Source: Desulfolutivibrio sulfodismutans DSM 3696 (GTDB lineage: Bacteria > Desulfobacterota > Desulfovibrionia > Desulfovibrionales > Desulfovibrionaceae). From it: 64,000 bases of DNA. The position numbers and the translations under genes are program-made. The stretch is taken from assembly GCF_013376455.1 (NCBI RefSeq), contig NZ_CP045504.1:2687001-2751000 (forward strand), written 5' to 3'. Shown one piece after another: positions 29,801 to 41,453 of this stretch; the stretch's first letter is position 1, and every line of letters starts with the position of its first letter. The notes under the pieces are model-generated. The model worked only from the letters and a program-made list of their open reading frames with translations, had not been told where the DNA came from and made no database searches.

Positions 29801-30254
29801 GATGAAACAGGAACATGCCCTCCCCGGGCGCAGGGCGAAACGGATTCTGCTGGCCGAGGATGAAAAGGTGAGCGCCCTTGCCGCCTCCTGGCAGCTCAGA
29901 AAGGAAGGATACCTCATCGATACGGCCCAAAACGGCCAGGAGGCCATCGCCCTTCTGCGGGAGAAGGAGATCGACCTGATCCTCATGGACGTGCAGATGC
30001 CGGTCATGGACGGCGTCGAGGCCACCAGACGAATCCGAAGCGGCGAGGCCGGGGCGGACAAGGCCGCCATCCCCATCATCGCCCTGACGGCCTATGCCAT
30101 GGAGGGGGACAAGAAAAAACTTCTTGAGGCCGGAATGGACGATTACGTGGCCAAACCGATGGAACGCGACGCCCTGTTGCGGGCGATAGAGCGGGTTCTC
30201 TCGGCGTGCGCGGGCGGCGGCCTCAGGCCGACCTCCACAGGCGACGCCGCTTGA
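26811..30254 (+). CDS. Membrane hybrid histidine kinase with ABC-type binding-protein sensor
   Basis: An 1147-aa protein. It has a signal peptide (about 1-23), then a periplasmic domain of about 310 residues resembling the ABC substrate-binding (ABC_sub_bind) family (KNILVLLSYDFRENWSSAI). One membrane helix (about 338-362), three PAS modules, HisKA with His769, HATPase (GCGMDD, GAGLGLS) and a receiver with Asp1060 follow. It should bind a small ligand outside the cytoplasmic membrane and relay it by phosphotransfer. The start is a TTG at 26811, chosen because it begins exactly at the signal peptide (MKNIGLVAILVLLILC) and has GGAAGG upstream; no ATG fits. Its kinase core is nearly a copy of the preceding gene's. 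Confidence 0.88.
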   Translation: MKNIGLVAILVLLILCPHPAWADSPATKNILVLLSYDFRENWSSAILEGISGALGDAQVQMHVETLDVRRHHGEDYQTEFKRFLAVKYANIHFELAIAADNAAFEFLLRLRPSIGSNLPVVFCGVNNFTPEMIAGQANVTGVNEAVDVAGTVNLALRLFPGTSEIAVVAGTTGVGVVNLDNFHKIIPLFSRPVRITEFVDVPADTVADALNSLPQDALVFRMDNLRADDGSDIPLAQSIALLSSASRCPVFSFWDFDMGQGALGGVAVNGLAQGKKAGELALLVLQGTPADLIPVVMDSPNIPMFDFALMQRFGLDVRDLPDRAIVLNMPLSFYTTYKPYIWAGSALVLVMAACIACLSMALVGRSRAEKALAASEARYRMYVDTAPEGIFIADVHGRYVDVNPEACRLTGYERSELLAKSLHDLLPTKGQSEGLLHFQRLQNEGIATGELLYQRKDGEVRYWAVSATRLSEDRFLGFVHDVTDRRRLDETRCIFLELLDNAEHIVVFKDVQLRYVMINKAYTVLTGHSLSDVAGKTDMEMFATLSSLEQIEAYIENDRKALSLPQGQCLTIEEGTQGPDGSVRTFLTKKFPVYAQDGRLLGTGTIASEITERKQAEKALAQSELFLLETQRIARGGGWKANIETDYLYWSDEVNRILEMPLDYKPCLSEGLTFYSPEYRSDIKTMLTSVLSNGGFGELECEITTRSGKRKWIYLRCVGRDTAGGNACVIGTIQDIHERKVIERELLSAKERAELANQAKSEFLANMSHEIRTPLNGIMGMLQILREADLEKEHVQFVEMAIESSKRLTRLLSDILDLSRVEAGKMQIQTEPFDLKKLLQDFIALQEPVSIQTGVRLRPVMHEALPQMVCGDSIRIQQILTNLVGNAFKFTRSGSIVLDASPLPPRHPGKTWVLFTVADTGCGMDDSLLSKLFEPFVQASQGFTRSHQGAGLGLSIVKRIVEHMGGSITVESEPGAGTTFYVSIPFLTAPTTGEPDGMKQEHALPGRRAKRILLAEDEKVSALAASWQLRKEGYLIDTAQNGQEAIALLREKEIDLILMDVQMPVMDGVEATRRIRSGEAGADKAAIPIIALTAYAMEGDKKKLLEAGMDDYVAKPMERDALLRAIERVLSACAGGGLRPTSTGDAA

Positions 30255-30391
30255 AACGGCCGGAACGGCATGGAAAAGGACACGCCCGCCGATCGCTGCG
30301 GCGCAACGCGTCTGGCGGCAGGGGAAATGTCTGACGAAGACGCATCCGCATCCCGCAAAGAACAAACCCGAGGCCCTTCAAGAGGAAGCCC

Positions 30392-33310
30392 ATGCCGTCT
30401 GCGCACAAAAAGCCGGTTGTGAAACAGGCTCCTTCCGTAAAACCGACGCCGCCCTCGCCCCCTCCCGTTGATGAATCCCACGGCGCAACGCGGACGGAGG
30501 ATGACGCGCAAACGGAAAGCGATCATCTGCAACGCACCATCATGGAAAGCATTCCCATCGGGGTGGCCATCATCGATGCAGAAACGCGGGTGATCGAACT
30601 GGTCAACTCGGCGGCGGCGGTCATGTTCGGGGCCAGACCGGAAGAGATACAGGGGAACCGCTGCCACACATTTCTGTGCCCGGCCGAGGAGTGCGCCTGC
30701 CCCATCGGGGATCTGGGGCAGACCGTGGACAACTCGGATCGCATCATGCTGCGAGCCGATGGCACGCAGCTCCCCGTCCTGAAAACCGTCACCCCGATCC
30801 ATGTCCGGGGTAAACAGAAATACCTGGAATGTTTCATCGACATCCGGGCCAGGAAGAAGGCGGAAATCGAATTGCAACGCTCGCGCGAACAGTTCGAACT
30901 GGCGGTCAAAGGGTCCAACGACGGCATCTGGGATTGGGACTTGCGAACCAACACCCTCTATCTCTCTCCGAAATGGAAAGAACAACTCGGATACGGCGAC
31001 GAAGAATTGGAAAACGTTTTCTCTACATTTGAATATCTCCTCCACCCTGAGGACCGGCCACATGTCCTTGAATATATCCAGCGATATTTACAGGGGGACG
31101 CCCAGCGCTACACCCATGAATTCAGAATGCGCCACAAGGATGGGACATACCGGTGGATACTGGCCCGGGGGGAGGCGGTGCGCAACGCCTCCGGCGCTCC
31201 CGTGCGCATGGCCGGTTCGCATACCGACATGACCGAGCAGAAAAAAGCCCAGAGGCGGCTGGAGGAATTCGCCCGACAGATGGAAATCAACAATGTCGAG
31301 CTGGACCAGGCCCTCAGCCAGGCCCAGGCCGCCACACAGGCCAAGAGCGAATTTCTAGCCAATATGAGCCACGAGATCCGCACCCCCATGAACGGGGTCA
31401 TCGGCATGACCGGCCTGCTCCTTGGGACCGACCTCACGGACGAGCAACGCCGCTACGCCGAGATCATCCGCACCAGCGGCGAATCCCTTCTGAACCTCAT
31501 CAACGACATCCTTGATTTCTCCAAGATCGAGGCCGGAAAGCTGGAGATGGAGGTTCTGGACTTCGACCTGCTGGATCTCGTCGATGATTTCTCCGACGCC
31601 ATGGCCGTACGGGCCCAGGAAAAGGGGCTGGAATTTCTGTGCTTCGTCGATCCGGATGTCCCCATATCCCTGCGCGGGGATCCGGGCAGGCTGCGCCAGG
31701 TGCTCAACAATCTCGTCGGGAACGCCATCAAGTTCACCCACGCCGGGGAGGTGACCGTCAAGATCACCCTGACGGACGACCAAGATGACGGCTGCCTGTT
31801 GTGTTTCTCGGTGCGCGATACCGGCATTGGCATAGCTGAGGAAAAACATGCCGCGCTCTTCGACAAGTTTTCCCAGGCGGACGCCTCGACCACCCGGAAG
31901 TATGGCGGCACCGGCCTGGGCCTGTCCATCTCGAAGCAGCTGGTGACGATGATGGGCGGAGAGATCGGGGTCAACAGCACGGAGGGCCGGGGTGCGGAAT
32001 TCTGGTTCACCATCGCGGCGGGGAAACAGAAACACGGCGTCAGGGAGGCCGTTTCTCCGACGATGTTGCACGGGGTGCGGGCGCTGGTCGTGGACGACAA
32101 CACGACGAATTGCGAGATCCTGACGATCAACATGGCCAGTTGGGGCATGCGGCCCTACGAGGTCCAAAGCGCGCCCCTGGCCCTGGGGGCGCTGTATCAG
32201 GCGATTGAGGAGAACGATCCGTACCGCCTGGCCGTCATCGACATGCAGATGCCGGGCATGGATGGCCTGGCCCTGGGCCGGGCCATCAAGGCCGATCCGC
32301 GACTGGCCGGGGTCGCGATGGTGATGCTGACCTCCATGGGGACGCGCGGCGACGCCCGCCGTTTTGCCGAGGCGGGCTTCCGGGCCTACGAGGTGAAACC
32401 CATCCGGCGCAGGGATTTGCTCAACATCCTGCAACGCGTGCTGCAGGACGCCGACAGCCAGGACGATCAGCGCATCATCACCCGCAAAACCGCCCGGGAG
32501 GGCGTGTCTGCGTTGCCGCACTCCGGACGCATCCTCGTTGCGGAAGACAACATCACCAACCAACAGGTGGCCCTGGGGATTCTCGCCAAGCTGGGTATGC
32601 GCGCTGACGCCGTCGCCAACGGCGTGGAGACTCTGCAGGCCCTCAGGACCATACCCTACGATCTGGTGCTCATGGATGTGCAGATGCCGGAAATGGACGG
32701 CTTCGAGGCGACCAGGCGCATCCGGAGCCCCCAAAGCGCCGTCCTCGACCACACGATCCCGATCATCGCCATGACCGCCCACGCCATGCAGGGATACCGG
32801 GAAAAATGCCTGGCGGCAGGCATGAACGACTATGTGCCAAAGCCTGTCTCGGCCAAGGGTCTCGCCGAGGCCCTGGCCAACTGGCTGCCGGATCGCACAA
32901 AGGTCCGGAAAAAGGAGGCTTCGCCCACCCCGCCGGAATCCGCCGGGACGGCCTGCGGCGACCAGGGGCCAGCCTCTTTCGACAAGGCGGCCATGTTGTG
33001 CAGGATGATGGACGACGAGGACTTGGCGCTCCAGATCGTCATGGCCTTTCTGGACGACGTTCCCCAAAGGATCAAAAGCCTGCTGGAGAGCATCCGATCC
33101 GGAGATTGCGCGGCCGCTGAGCGCATCGCCCATTGCCTCAAAGGGGCGTCCGCAAACGTCAGCGCCGAACGACTGAAGGATCTGGCGTCCAAAATCGAGC
33201 AGGCCGGGAAGGCCGGGAACCTCTCCTTGCTCAAAACCTATTCCCTGGACATTGAAGCCGTCTTCAACAGCGCCAAGGCAGCCATACAGCGCGAATACCA
33301 TCTCCGGTGA
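30392..33310 (+). CDS. Hybrid histidine kinase with two receivers and Hpt domain (BarA-like architecture)
   Basis: A 972-aa cytoplasmic phosphorelay protein. Order: a Pro-rich leader, PAS (about 45-145), PAS (about 165-280), a short coiled coil, HisKA with His327 ([14 protein letters not shown]), HATPase ([27 protein letters not shown]), receiver 1 with Asp617, receiver 2 with Asp762, and a C-terminal Hpt with His914 in [11 protein letters not shown]. The full relay His-Asp-His is therefore in one chain and the output regulator must be encoded elsewhere. The start at 30392 has AGAGGAAG upstream. It follows the previous kinase by 137 bases but its kinase core belongs to a different subfamily. 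Confidence 0.92.
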   Translation: MPSAHKKPVVKQAPSVKPTPPSPPPVDESHGATRTEDDAQTESDHLQRTIMESIPIGVAIIDAETRVIELVNSAAAVMFGARPEEIQGNRCHTFLCPAEECACPIGDLGQTVDNSDRIMLRADGTQLPVLKTVTPIHVRGKQKYLECFIDIRARKKAEIELQRSREQFELAVKGSNDGIWDWDLRTNTLYLSPKWKEQLGYGDEELENVFSTFEYLLHPEDRPHVLEYIQRYLQGDAQRYTHEFRMRHKDGTYRWILARGEAVRNASGAPVRMAGSHTDMTEQKKAQRRLEEFARQMEINNVELDQALSQAQAATQAKSEFLANMSHEIRTPMNGVIGMTGLLLGTDLTDEQRRYAEIIRTSGESLLNLINDILDFSKIEAGKLEMEVLDFDLLDLVDDFSDAMAVRAQEKGLEFLCFVDPDVPISLRGDPGRLRQVLNNLVGNAIKFTHAGEVTVKITLTDDQDDGCLLCFSVRDTGIGIAEEKHAALFDKFSQADASTTRKYGGTGLGLSISKQLVTMMGGEIGVNSTEGRGAEFWFTIAAGKQKHGVREAVSPTMLHGVRALVVDDNTTNCEILTINMASWGMRPYEVQSAPLALGALYQAIEENDPYRLAVIDMQMPGMDGLALGRAIKADPRLAGVAMVMLTSMGTRGDARRFAEAGFRAYEVKPIRRRDLLNILQRVLQDADSQDDQRIITRKTAREGVSALPHSGRILVAEDNITNQQVALGILAKLGMRADAVANGVETLQALRTIPYDLVLMDVQMPEMDGFEATRRIRSPQSAVLDHTIPIIAMTAHAMQGYREKCLAAGMNDYVPKPVSAKGLAEALANWLPDRTKVRKKEASPTPPESAGTACGDQGPASFDKAAMLCRMMDDEDLALQIVMAFLDDVPQRIKSLLESIRSGDCAAAERIAHCLKGASANVSAERLKDLASKIEQAGKAGNLSLLKTYSLDIEAVFNSAKAAIQREYHLR

Positions 33311-33523
33311 GCCGCGCCAGCAACGCCCGCCTCCATTGCCAAGGCGGCCTTTCCTCATCCGGCAACGGCGGCCCGCATCCTTCTCCCCGTCCTTTCCGCC
33401 CGACGGAAGCAGGAGGCCATGCCGCAGGCCATCGACCTGACCGTCGGCCACGACTCCATTCCTGAATCCTTCCCGGCCCGGGGCCTGTCGGCCCAGGGCG
33501 TATCCGGCCCCTCCCCGACCGCC

Positions 33524-33988
33524 TCACGGCGCGTCCTTTCGATGGGAGAGCCCCCTGCGGCGGTCTGCGGCATCCCCCGGCCCGTGGGCCGAACCCGGGA
33601 TGGGCGCGGCCTGCGCGTCGGCCAGGCCCAGTTGCTGCGGGGCCTGCTGCCTGGGGGACTCCTGTCGCCCGGCCCCGACGTAAGGATTGCGGCCAAGCCG
33701 GAAGGGCCAGCAGGGGCACGGCTCAAGGCCCGGGCTGACGCCGCCCGCCGTACAGCCCCCCGGGGCGTCGGCCGCAGCGCAGCCTTCGCAGTATCGCCGG
33801 ACCACGGCGACCACATTGCGGGACGCGCCATCGGGAAACGTGCCCTGCCGGTACGGATGAAAGGGACAGTCCGCCGATGCGCAGGCCCCGGCCGGTCCCC
33901 CGAAGCATTCCCGGCAAAAGGCCGCAATGGCTTGCAGCGGGGTCCGGCGCTTGCCCGCATAGCCGGGGACCGATGGCTTGTTTTTCAT
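33524..33988 (-). CDS. Small Cys-rich protein with duplicated zinc-ribbon-like motif
   Basis: A 154-aa protein that I do not recognise by name. Two similar Cys modules are visible. The first is AIAAFCRECFGG...C..ADCPFHPYR (about residues 18-45) and the second is VVRRYCEGC...C...CPCWPFRLGRNP (about 57-100). The C-x2-C plus C-P-x-W/H-P-[YF]-R pattern resembles short metal-binding proteins seen near phage and mobile genes; that comparison is from memory. The C-terminus is Pro/Gly/Gln-rich and may be disordered. The start at 33988 (MKNKPSVPGY) has GGAGG 7 bases upstream; a longer frame to 34075 is unsupported. It stands alone on the minus strand between a kinase gene and kdp. Confidence 0.6.
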   Translation of the reverse strand: MKNKPSVPGYAGKRRTPLQAIAAFCRECFGGPAGACASADCPFHPYRQGTFPDGASRNVVAVVRRYCEGCAAADAPGGCTAGGVSPGLEPCPCWPFRLGRNPYVGAGRQESPRQQAPQQLGLADAQAAPIPGSAHGPGDAADRRRGLSHRKDAP

Positions 33989-34093
33989 GGCGCCGCCTCC
34001 ATAAACGTGCGGAGACTCTAGCGCAGGCCATGGGCAACCGTCGAGGCCCCCCGACCCGTGACATTCGGTCAGCAACGGTTTTTTGCCCGCGTA

Positions 34094-34142
34094 TTTACAA
34101 AATTTTTACGCCTTGCCCCGCGATTTTAACACCCTGTTTACA
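34094..34142 (+). promoter_or_regulatory. TTTAC direct repeats, probable KdpE operator
   Basis: TTTAC recurs at 34094, 34105 and 34137, with ATTTTAAC in between. The first two are 11 bases apart, one helical turn, and resemble the T-rich TTTATA/TTTACA direct repeats bound by KdpE. The first gene of the operon starts 47 bases after the last repeat. Confidence 0.5.
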
Positions 34143-34188
34143 CGCCCGGGCGTATCCCGTTCCCATCGACTTTCACCAAGGAGGTCCG

Positions 34189-34278
34189 ATGGACATGCTC
34201 ATTTTCATCATCATCCTGGCCCTGGTCTTTGGGCTCTTTGGCCTGATCGTCCTGATCTCCGAACTGGAGGGGAAATAA
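34189..34278 (+). CDS. 29-aa membrane micropeptide preceding kdpF
   Basis: MDMLIFIIILALVFGLFGL begins a single hydrophobic helix that ends in ISELEGK. AAGGAGG lies 5 bases before the ATG, one of the best ribosome-binding sites in the window, so it is very probably translated. It stops 2 bases before kdpF. It lacks the KdpF family end (a Pro-Glu-Trp/Arg-Phe motif after the helix), which the next gene has. It may be an extra small subunit or regulator of the Kdp complex, or a paralogue of KdpF. Confidence 0.6.
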   Translation: MDMLIFIIILALVFGLFGLIVLISELEGK

Positions 34279-34280
34279 CC

Positions 34281-34364
34281 ATGGACATCCTGGCGCTGTG
34301 TGTCGCGGTGGGCCTTTTCGCCTATCTCGTGACGGCCTTGTGCAAACCGGAGTGGTTCGAATGA
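34281..34364 (+). CDS. kdpF: KdpF, small subunit of the potassium-transporting P-type ATPase
   Basis: A 27-aa single-helix protein (MDILALCVAVGLFAYLVTAL, then CKPEWFE). The Tyr-Leu-x3-Leu-x-x-Pro-Glu pattern matches KdpF, which stabilises the KdpFABC complex in the cytoplasmic membrane. GGAGGGGAAATAACC precedes the ATG. Its stop overlaps the kdpA start (ATGA). Confidence 0.85.
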   Translation: MDILALCVAVGLFAYLVTALCKPEWFE

Positions 34365-36094
34365 AAACGACCGACGTGCTGCAATACCTGCTGTTCCTGG
34401 TCCTGCTCCTGGGCGCGTCCTGGCCCCTGGGCCTTTTCATGGCCCGGGTGTACCAGGACCGCCCCTGCGGCCTGGACCGGATCCTTGGCCCCGTGGAACG
34501 CCTGCTCTATCGCCTGTGTGGCATTGACGCCGGGAAAGAGATGGGCTGGAAGACCTACGCCGTGGCCGTGGTGGTCTTCAACGCCGCCGGACTTGTGGCG
34601 GCATATGCCATCCAGCGGCTCCAAGGCCTGCTGCCGCTGAACCCGGCCGGGCTTCCCGGCGTGGACCCGTTCGTGGCCTTCAACACCGCCGTGAGCTTCG
34701 CCACCAACACCAACTGGCAGGCCTACGGCGGCGAAACCACCATGAGCCACCTGACCCAGATGCTGGCGCTCACGGTGCAGAACTTCGTCTCCGCCGCCAC
34801 GGGCATGGCCGTGATGGCCGCCGTGATCCGGGGTCTGGCCCGGCGCGAGACGGATCGGCTGGGCAATTTCTGGCGCGACCTCACCCGCTCCACCCTCTAT
34901 GTGCTGCTGCCCCTCTCCGTGCTCCTGGCCCTGGTCCTGGTCTGGCAGGGCGTGCCCCAGACCCTGGAAGGTTCCGTCACGGCCACGCTCTTGGACCCGG
35001 CCGTCTCCGAGACGCCCGGGCCGGACGCGGACGGAACAAGGACGGAGCAGGTCATCGCCCTCGGGCCGGTGGCCTCCCAGGTGGCCATCAAACAGCTCGG
35101 CACCAACGGCGGCGGTTTTTTCAACGTCAACTCCGCCCATCCCCTTGAAAACCCCACGCCCCTGACGAACCTGCTGGAACTGCTGGCCATCCTGCTCATC
35201 CCGGCCGCGCTGTGCCACACCTTCGGGGTCATGGTGGGCGACCGGCGGCAAGGATTCGCGGTGCTTGCGGCCATGACCATCCTGTTTGCCGGGTTCGCCC
35301 TCCTGACCATGCAGGCCGAGAGCATGCCCAACCCCTTGTTGGCGGAGACCGGGGTGGCGTCCGCCCCGAGCCTGGAGGGCAAGGAAGTCCGCTTCGGCGT
35401 TGCCGGTTCGTCCCTGTGGGCGGCCGTAACCACCTCCGCCTCCAACGGCTCGGTCAATTCCATGCACGACAGCTTCTCGCCGCTTGGCGGCATGTGGCCC
35501 ATGCTGCTCATGCAGCTTGGCGAGGTGGTTTTCGGCGGCGTGGGCTCGGGCCTCTACGGCATGCTGGTTTTCGCCGTGGTGGCGGTGTTCGTGGCCGGGC
35601 TCATGGTCGGGCGCACGCCGGAATACCTGGGCAAAAAGATCGAACCCTTCGAGACCAAGATGGCCGCCCTGATCATCCTGATTCCGCCGTTTTTGTGCCT
35701 GATGGGCACGGCCCTGGCCTGCGTCGCCGGCCCTCCCGGGGCCGTCTCCAACCCCGGGCCGCACGGGTTCAGCGAAATCCTCTACGGCTTCTCCTCCATG
35801 GGCAACAACAACGGCAGCGCCTTTGCGGGCCTGACCGCCAGTTCGCCCTTCTGGACCGTGGCCGGGGCCGTGGCCATGTTCGTGTCCCGCTATGGGCTCA
35901 TCATCCCCGTGCTGGCCCTGGCCGGTTCCCTGGCGGGCAAGAAGCGGTTGCAGGAAGGCCCCGGCACCCTGCCCACCCATGGCCCCATCTTCGTCGCGCT
36001 GCTCATGGCCGTGGTGCTGGTGGTGGGCGCGCTCACCTTCGTGCCCGCGCTGGCCCTGGGGCCGGTGGCCGAGCATCTGGACCTGTTCAAATAA
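34361..36094 (+). CDS. kdpA: KdpA, potassium-binding channel-like subunit
   Basis: A 577-aa polytopic membrane protein that carries the K+ selectivity filter of the high-affinity Kdp pump. The four filter loops are visible: [29 protein letters not shown] and GNNNGSAF. The start at 34361 ([13 protein letters not shown]) overlaps the kdpF stop by 4 bases; the frame extends further left inside kdpF and is not real there. Family-typical length. Expression is expected when K+ or turgor is limiting, through KdpDE. Confidence 0.96.
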   Translation: MKTTDVLQYLLFLVLLLGASWPLGLFMARVYQDRPCGLDRILGPVERLLYRLCGIDAGKEMGWKTYAVAVVVFNAAGLVAAYAIQRLQGLLPLNPAGLPGVDPFVAFNTAVSFATNTNWQAYGGETTMSHLTQMLALTVQNFVSAATGMAVMAAVIRGLARRETDRLGNFWRDLTRSTLYVLLPLSVLLALVLVWQGVPQTLEGSVTATLLDPAVSETPGPDADGTRTEQVIALGPVASQVAIKQLGTNGGGFFNVNSAHPLENPTPLTNLLELLAILLIPAALCHTFGVMVGDRRQGFAVLAAMTILFAGFALLTMQAESMPNPLLAETGVASAPSLEGKEVRFGVAGSSLWAAVTTSASNGSVNSMHDSFSPLGGMWPMLLMQLGEVVFGGVGSGLYGMLVFAVVAVFVAGLMVGRTPEYLGKKIEPFETKMAALIILIPPFLCLMGTALACVAGPPGAVSNPGPHGFSEILYGFSSMGNNNGSAFAGLTASSPFWTVAGAVAMFVSRYGLIIPVLALAGSLAGKKRLQEGPGTLPTHGPIFVALLMAVVLVVGALTFVPALALGPVAEHLDLFK

Positions 36095-36107
36095 CGAGGC
36101 GTCCCAT

Positions 36108-38180
<2,073 letters not shown>

Positions 38181-38189
38181 GAGCCGGAC

Positions 38190-38777
38190 ATGTTCACCAT
38201 GACGCTGAAACAACTCAAGCCCGCCGCCTTGATGCTCCTGTGGATGACGCTCCTCACCGGCCTGGTCTATCCCCTGGCCATGACCGCCATGGGGAAGGCG
38301 CTGTTCCCCGTCCAGGCCGCAGGGAGCCTGATCGAACGCGGGGGAACCGTAGCCGGGTCCAGCCTCATCGGCCAGCCCTTCGCCTCGGATCGCTACGTCC
38401 ACGGCAGGCCCTCGGCCACCTCGCCGCAGGCCTATGACGCGGCCGCATCGGCGGGCTCCAACCTGGGACCTTCCAACCCGACCCTGGCCCAGGCCGTGGC
38501 CGATCGGGCCGCGAAGCTGGCCGCCGAGAACGGCGGCGGCCCCGTCCCCATGGACCTGGCCACGGCCTCGGGCAGCGGCCTGGACCCGCACATCTCGCCC
38601 GAAGCGGCGGCCTGCCAGGCCGAGCGGGTGGCCCGGGCGCGCGGGGTGTCCCGGAAGGCTGTGGAGGAACTCATCGCAAACCATACCCAGGGCCGTACCT
38701 GGAGACTTTTGGGGGAGCCCCGGGTAAACGTGCTCGAACTCAACCTCGCCCTGGATGCGCTGGGGGAGAAGGAGTAG
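38190..38777 (+). CDS. kdpC: KdpC, accessory subunit of the Kdp ATPase
   Basis: A 195-aa protein with one N-terminal membrane helix (about residues 10-32) and a periplasmic domain. Family text: SLIGQPFASDRYVHGRPSAT, SGSGLDPHISPEAAACQ and RVNVLELNLALD. It assists assembly and K+ binding by KdpFAB. It starts 9 bases after kdpB and ends 9 bases before kdpD. Confidence 0.96.
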   Translation: MFTMTLKQLKPAALMLLWMTLLTGLVYPLAMTAMGKALFPVQAAGSLIERGGTVAGSSLIGQPFASDRYVHGRPSATSPQAYDAAASAGSNLGPSNPTLAQAVADRAAKLAAENGGGPVPMDLATASGSGLDPHISPEAAACQAERVARARGVSRKAVEELIANHTQGRTWRLLGEPRVNVLELNLALDALGEKE

Positions 38778-38786
38778 GGTCGTTTT

Positions 38787-41453
38787 ATGCGAGACGACGA
38801 CCACCGTCCCGATCCGGACGCCCTGCTGGCCATGGTCCAGCGCGAAGAGGCCGAGAAGCGCCGGGGGCGGCTGCGGATCTTTCTCGGCATGGCCCCCGGC
38901 GTGGGCAAGACCTACGCCATGCTGGAGGCGGCCCGGCTCAAAATGGCGGAGGGGCTCGACCTGTTGGCCGGGATCGTGGAGACCCACGGCCGGGAGGACA
39001 CGGAGGCCCTGATGTACGGCATGCCCGTGCTGCCGCGTCGGCGTATCGACTACAAGGGGCACGCGCTGGAGGAATTCGACCTGGACGCAGCCCTGTCCGA
39101 GCGGCCGGGCCTGATCCTGCTGGACGAACTGGCCCACACCAACGTCCCCGGTTCGCGGCACCCCAAACGCTGGCAGGACGTGGACGAACTCCTGGGGCAT
39201 GGCCTGGATGTCTGGACGACGCTCAACATCCAGCACCTGGAGAGCCTAAACGACATCGTGGCCCAGATCACCGGGGTGCGCGTGCGCGAAACCGTGCCCG
39301 ACGCCATGCTGGAGAAGGCCGAGTCGGTGATCCTGGTGGACCTGCCGCCCGAGGATCTCCGCCAACGCTTAAACGAAGGCAAGGTCTATCTGCCCGGGCA
39401 GGCCGAATGGGCCAGCGAGAACTTCTTCCGCAGCGGCAACTTGAGCGCGCTTCGCGAACTGGCCCTGCGCTCCACGGCCAACCGGGTGAACACCGAGGTG
39501 CTGGTGTACCGCCAGGGCCACGCCATCGCCACCACCTGGCCCACGGCCGAGTGCATCCTGGTCTGCGTGGGACCGTCCCCGACATCGGCCACCCTGGTGC
39601 GCGCGGCCAAACGGCTGGCCGACAGCCTGCACGCCTCCTGGCATGCGCTCTCCATCCAGCAGCAGCCCGGAGGAGAGGCGACGGCCAAGGCCCTGGCCAA
39701 CCTGAATCTGGCCCAGGAACTTGGCGCGCAAACGCACGTCCTGCCCGGGGGCGACGTGGCCCGGCTCATCGTCGGATTCGCCCGGCAGCACAACGTCACC
39801 CGCATCGTCATCGGCAAACCCCTGAAACGGCGGTTCCTCGACCTGTTCAAGGGCAGCCCGGTGGACCAGTTGGTGCGCGTCAGCGGCGAGATCGATATCC
39901 ATGTCATCAAGGGGCAGGACACCGGCGGCCCGCGTCCGGCGAGGCCCGACGCGGCGCCGAAGACACGCTGGAAGGATTACGCGGCCATGGCCGGGGTGGT
40001 GGGGGCGGCCACGGCCATGTGCTTCGCCATGTATCCGTACTTCGCACCGGCCAACCTGATCATGGTCTATCTTCTGGGGGTCATGGCCGTGGCCGTGTGG
40101 ATGTCCCGGCGGGCCTCCGCGCTGGCCTCGGCCCTAAGCGTCCTGACCTTTAATTTCTGCTTCGTGCCGCCCCGCTTCACGTTCGCCGTGTCCGACGCAG
40201 GCTATCTGGTCACCTTCGCCGTCATGTTCCTGGTGGCCCTGGTCATGAGCGGCATGGCCTCGCGCATCAAGGCCCAGGCCGACAACGCCGGGCAACTGGA
40301 GCGGCAGGCCTCGGAACTGAGCGGACTGTCCCGGCGCCTGGCCGCCACGCGCGGCACGGAGGGCCTTTTGCGGGTGACGCGCGAACACATCGCCAGGGTG
40401 TTTCGCTGCAGGGCCTTCGCGCTCCTGCCCATGGCCTCGGGCAAGCTGGGGGCCGCCTTCATGCCGGACGACTCGGACGCGCTGACAGGAAAAGACCTCG
40501 GCGTGGCCCAATGGGTGTTCGACAACGGGAAGGCGGCGGGGTTTTCCACCCAGACCCTCTCCAATTCGGACGCCCTTTTCCTGCCCCTGCCCGCGACCAA
40601 TTCCGTGCTCGGCGTCATCGGCCTGCGCCCCAAAGACGAGGACGCCCGGGGGGCCCTGCTGCTCCCGGACAGGCGGCGGCTTCTGGACGCCTTTGTCCAT
40701 CAGACGGCCTTGGCCCTGGACGTGGACCGGCTGGAGGAGAAGGCCCGGTCCACCCTGGTTGAGGCCGAACGGGAAAAGATCAGGGCGCAGCTTTTGTCCA
40801 CGGTGACCCATGATTTCAAGACGCCCCTGGCGGCCATATCCGGTTCCGCCGAAAGCCTCCTGGCCATGGGGGAGGCCGCCGCACCGGAGGTGCGCGGGGC
40901 CCTTTTGGACAACATCGCGGGGGAGGCGTCGCGGCTGGGGCGTCTCGTGGACAACCTGCTGCGCATCGCCGCTCTGGAATCCGGGGCCGTCGTCCCGGAC
41001 GTCAGGCCCGTCCCCCTGGAGGAGGTGCTCGGCAGCGCCCTGTCGCGACTGGACGCCCAGTTGGCCCGGCATCGCGTCACGGTGGACATCCCCCCGGACA
41101 TGCCCCCGATCCCCATGGACCCGGTTCTCATGGAGCAGGTCTTCGTCAATCTCCTTGAAAACGCCGCGAAATACACGCAGGATGGAACCGAGATCGTGGC
41201 CGCCGCGTCCGTGCGCCAGGGGCAGGCGGTCATCGTGGTGCGGGACGCTGGCCCGGGTTTGCCGCCGGGAGACCCGGAAAGGCTCTTTGAGCGTTTCCAG
41301 CGCGGCGACCGGGTCGGCCCGGAAGGGTACGGATTGGGCCTGGCGATCTGCCGGACCGTGGCCAAGGTCCACGGCGGAACCCTCATTGCCGCCAACAACG
41401 CCGCCAAAGGAGCGCGGTTTACCCTGACCCTGCCTCTCCATGAGCAACGCTAA
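38787..41453 (+). CDS. kdpD: KdpD, potassium-sensing histidine kinase
   Basis: An 888-aa sensor. It has the N-terminal KdpD domain with Walker A GMAPGVGKT (about 33-41) and Walker B LILLDELAHTNVPG, a universal-stress-like domain (about 245-370), four membrane helices (about 400-500), a GAF domain (about 520-650), HisKA with His675 in VTHDFKTPLAA, and a HATPase (NLLENAAKY, GYGLGLAICR). It senses low K+ or ionic stress and phosphorylates KdpE. Its end overlaps kdpE by 14 bases. Full length. Confidence 0.96.
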   Translation: MRDDDHRPDPDALLAMVQREEAEKRRGRLRIFLGMAPGVGKTYAMLEAARLKMAEGLDLLAGIVETHGREDTEALMYGMPVLPRRRIDYKGHALEEFDLDAALSERPGLILLDELAHTNVPGSRHPKRWQDVDELLGHGLDVWTTLNIQHLESLNDIVAQITGVRVRETVPDAMLEKAESVILVDLPPEDLRQRLNEGKVYLPGQAEWASENFFRSGNLSALRELALRSTANRVNTEVLVYRQGHAIATTWPTAECILVCVGPSPTSATLVRAAKRLADSLHASWHALSIQQQPGGEATAKALANLNLAQELGAQTHVLPGGDVARLIVGFARQHNVTRIVIGKPLKRRFLDLFKGSPVDQLVRVSGEIDIHVIKGQDTGGPRPARPDAAPKTRWKDYAAMAGVVGAATAMCFAMYPYFAPANLIMVYLLGVMAVAVWMSRRASALASALSVLTFNFCFVPPRFTFAVSDAGYLVTFAVMFLVALVMSGMASRIKAQADNAGQLERQASELSGLSRRLAATRGTEGLLRVTREHIARVFRCRAFALLPMASGKLGAAFMPDDSDALTGKDLGVAQWVFDNGKAAGFSTQTLSNSDALFLPLPATNSVLGVIGLRPKDEDARGALLLPDRRRLLDAFVHQTALALDVDRLEEKARSTLVEAEREKIRAQLLSTVTHDFKTPLAAISGSAESLLAMGEAAAPEVRGALLDNIAGEASRLGRLVDNLLRIAALESGAVVPDVRPVPLEEVLGSALSRLDAQLARHRVTVDIPPDMPPIPMDPVLMEQVFVNLLENAAKYTQDGTEIVAAASVRQGQAVIVVRDAGPGLPPGDPERLFERFQRGDRVGPEGYGLGLAICRTVAKVHGGTLIAANNAAKGARFTLTLPLHEQR

